Positions 61,690 to 64,000 of a stretch of 64,000 nt of DNA are shown here, in pieces. The stretch covers positions 38,435,942 through 38,499,941 of the forward strand of contig NC_054082.1 in assembly GCF_017562075.2 (NCBI RefSeq), given 5' to 3'. A program made the translations under genes and the position numbers. Every line of letters begins with the position of its first letter. The first letter of the stretch is position 1. Source of the stretch: Anopheles merus. Taxonomy: Eukaryota > Arthropoda > Insecta > Diptera > Culicidae. The notes below the pieces were generated by a model, which had not been told where the DNA came from, did not search any database, and saw only the letters and a program-made list of their open reading frames with translations.

Positions 61690-64000
61690 TGAAGAACCAA
61701 TGTATATACTAGGGACACTCGTCGCTACGGTGTGACCCTTTACCAGTGTTTCCGGGTGACGGAGCTTCCGAGTGGGGACGGTGAGATGTGCTCAATCAAT
61801 CTGCGTCCACCTCACCGTGTACAAGAGGCTATCAATCAAAACTGCCCTAAAATAACGAGAAGCATCGGACGATAGAAATAAATCCTCGGAAGGGAGATAA
61901 AAATCAATAAACCAGCCAAAAACCTTCACCGATCAATCAAAGATGGTTCAATGTACAGCGAAACATAAACAGTGTAACAACGGCTCTTAACAAAACACAG
62001 AACACTGCTGCCGAACACGCCTGCTGCACGATCTCGAGCGATTGACAATCGCCGGATCGATAAAACTCGTTCACTTAGCATCGAATCATTCTCATTCGTT
62101 TTCATTATTCCGGCTTTACTGCTTCGTCACTGTGCCCGTTTTCTAGCGATATCGCTATAAATGTAAATGTGTTCCACTGGCAGCACATAAAAAATACAGC
62201 TCAAGGAAGGATTAGTACTTTATATATTTTCATTAGAAAATCATGACAAACAAACATACCGCAGCACACACAATCAGAATGCTAAAGCCTGCCCCGTGCC
62301 CCGCAAAAAATGGACTCTTTTTCTTATTCGATTATTTTCTCCAAACTCATCTCGGTCCGAACTGACAGTAAAATCTCCCATTCTCATGTACGATCTCATG
62401 AGTTCGTTTCGATGCTTTTACTTCCTGCGTAAAGCCACTTCCTGCTCGTCCTTTTTTATGCGCCACCGTTTGGCAAGAACAAAACGATACTCCGAGGGAC
62501 GCGCACCAGCAGCGCACCAAAACAACGATAAGCTTTTTTTTTCTCACGGATGTGCACATTCGTGTATATGCTCAGTGCGTGGAAGTCATCGCGTAAAAAG
62601 TTGGTCGCGGTGGTTGTTTTGCTTTGCTACGAAAAATGCAAAAATGAAACCGCCACCCTTCTGTGCGGACCAGAATCTCGTTACACTGATGAGTTTGCGT
62701 GTAATGGGTTTAACACCCAAGCGACATGTATCTGTCCCTCCGGTGAACGGATGAGTAAAGTAATTTTGGGGCGGCGCATAAAAAAAACTCTCGCGAAGCG
62801 GAATAGCAGCTTTCGCTTGTGTATATATATAGCATACAGCATTTATGCTACACAAACCAAACCAAAAAAAGCCAGCATGGTCGTTCATAAAGCAGAAGCC
62901 AACACATCGGCGTACGCTCACAGCAGATGAGAAGATAAAATGAGATTTGAATAAGTGATTGAAAATGGCAGGCCAAAAAACGCGCCACCAAGAAAAGGCC
63001 TACACATTACAAAACGCTTCGGATGCATCTCGCTTCCTACCGCAAATGCGGTTAAGCTAAGCCCTAATGCATGCTGCTGATATTCCCCCGTTTTGTTGGA
63101 ATCTTGAATGGGAAAGCAAACTAGCAAAAAGGGTCATGGGATTTTATGACAGCCACAAACTGTGAGCATATTTTTAATGCATAAACGTACTCCCCCACCA
63201 ACCAAAGAAGGGAAATGTAGCCTTACGCAATGATCTCTATGGCAACAAATACGTACGCATCCATAAACCGTGCCCTTCGTAACATGAACGGCACGATAAA
63301 CTCTTTGCAAAGTAAAATATGTTGCAGTGTTTGAACATTACAACCAACAACGAACAGCAATTGAGGCCAGTTTTCCTTAAGAAAAGATGCCGGCAAAACA
63401 CACTTCCCAACATACACGCACGATTAAAGACCACATACAAAAGGTTAATATGCCTATCTTTAGAACTTTCTTGCAGCTAGTCGGCACACTTCCTTCGCTC
63501 GCAGCACAGAACGGCCATCAAAAGACCAGCGCTCATAAATAATGGCGAATGTTTTACGGTCACTGCCTGCAAATGAGAGCTCGTTAGCGAAAAGCGCTTC
63601 CACAATCGCAGTGGAAGCTGGTGTCGGGGAGAGCGAAAAAAGCTCACAATAATTGCACACGGCCAAACAGCTGCAAAAAGAATGAGCTCGGAGAGATTTC
63701 CCTTTCGCGCTACCCCAGAGCTCGACGTTCAATTTCAAACTGAGCACATCCGGTTTGCTTTCAGCTCGGTTGCTGTGCTGTGTGCTGTCAGTAAACATAT
63801 GCGAAAAAACTACATTTGGACACACACTCTCTAGGGTGGTATGTTGAACAGGCTTTACACTACCAGGACCTCGGATGAACATTTCCCACACACCATACCA
63901 CATGACCGAACAAACATATAGCGCGCAAAGCAAAACAATCCTACATTATTGCTCGGATTTTTCATCCCTTCCACACGTACCGTGTGCTTCAACAAATAAT
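61690..64000. other. Noncoding sequence to window end, nothing recognised
   Basis: Only chance frames were seen. A 157-codon minus-strand frame at 63460-63933 has no recognised domain and no start or splice support. Confidence 0.5.

Overview
This is nuclear DNA from a mosquito, almost certainly Anopheles (gambiae complex or a close relative). Three things point there: a tRNA-derived SINE at 8482-8691 that I recognise as a SINE200-type element, the dense dinucleotide microsatellites typical of anopheline introns, and animal-style splice signals. There are no operons, no bacterial genes, no tRNA or rRNA genes, and no CRISPR array. Nearly all long reading frames look like chance frames or frames carried by microsatellites.

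The one gene I can name is complexin (cpx), on the minus strand. At 39950-40004 the minus strand reads MAAFVAKQMVGNKLNAVK plus one base, followed immediately by a GTAAGT donor. This matches the N-terminus of fly complexin, the SNARE-binding regulator of neurotransmitter release. The next coding exon (accessory and central helix, rich in Glu, Lys and Arg) is not in the window, so 1-39949 is read as part of a single intron of at least 39.9 kb. Upstream of the exon (40164 or 40227 to 64000) lies a 5'UTR intron and/or 5' flank with no certain exon.

Layout: 1-39949 is the cpx intron. It holds a candidate minus-strand first exon (3989-4105), the intact SINE (8482-8691), a GC-rich block (12050-14400), a strong candidate recursive splice site on the cpx strand (junction 14581/14580), a 206-bp CA tract (27243-27448) that would be transcribed as UG repeats in cpx pre-mRNA, and a decayed SINE tail (35536-35630). 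39950-40163 is the cpx 5'UTR plus start-codon exon. 40164-64000 is upstream sequence with two minus-strand stretches that look coding but that I cannot identify (56577-56843 and the stop-interrupted 61303-61638), a possible plus-strand microexon (54541-54601) and a 77-bp CA tract (61002-61078).

The main points of interest are the very long complexin intron and the zero-length-exon (ratchet) splice site inside it, with its branch-point match and pyrimidine tract. I found no convincing new enzymatic or defence system. The intergenic and intronic calls below are deliberately given low confidence.
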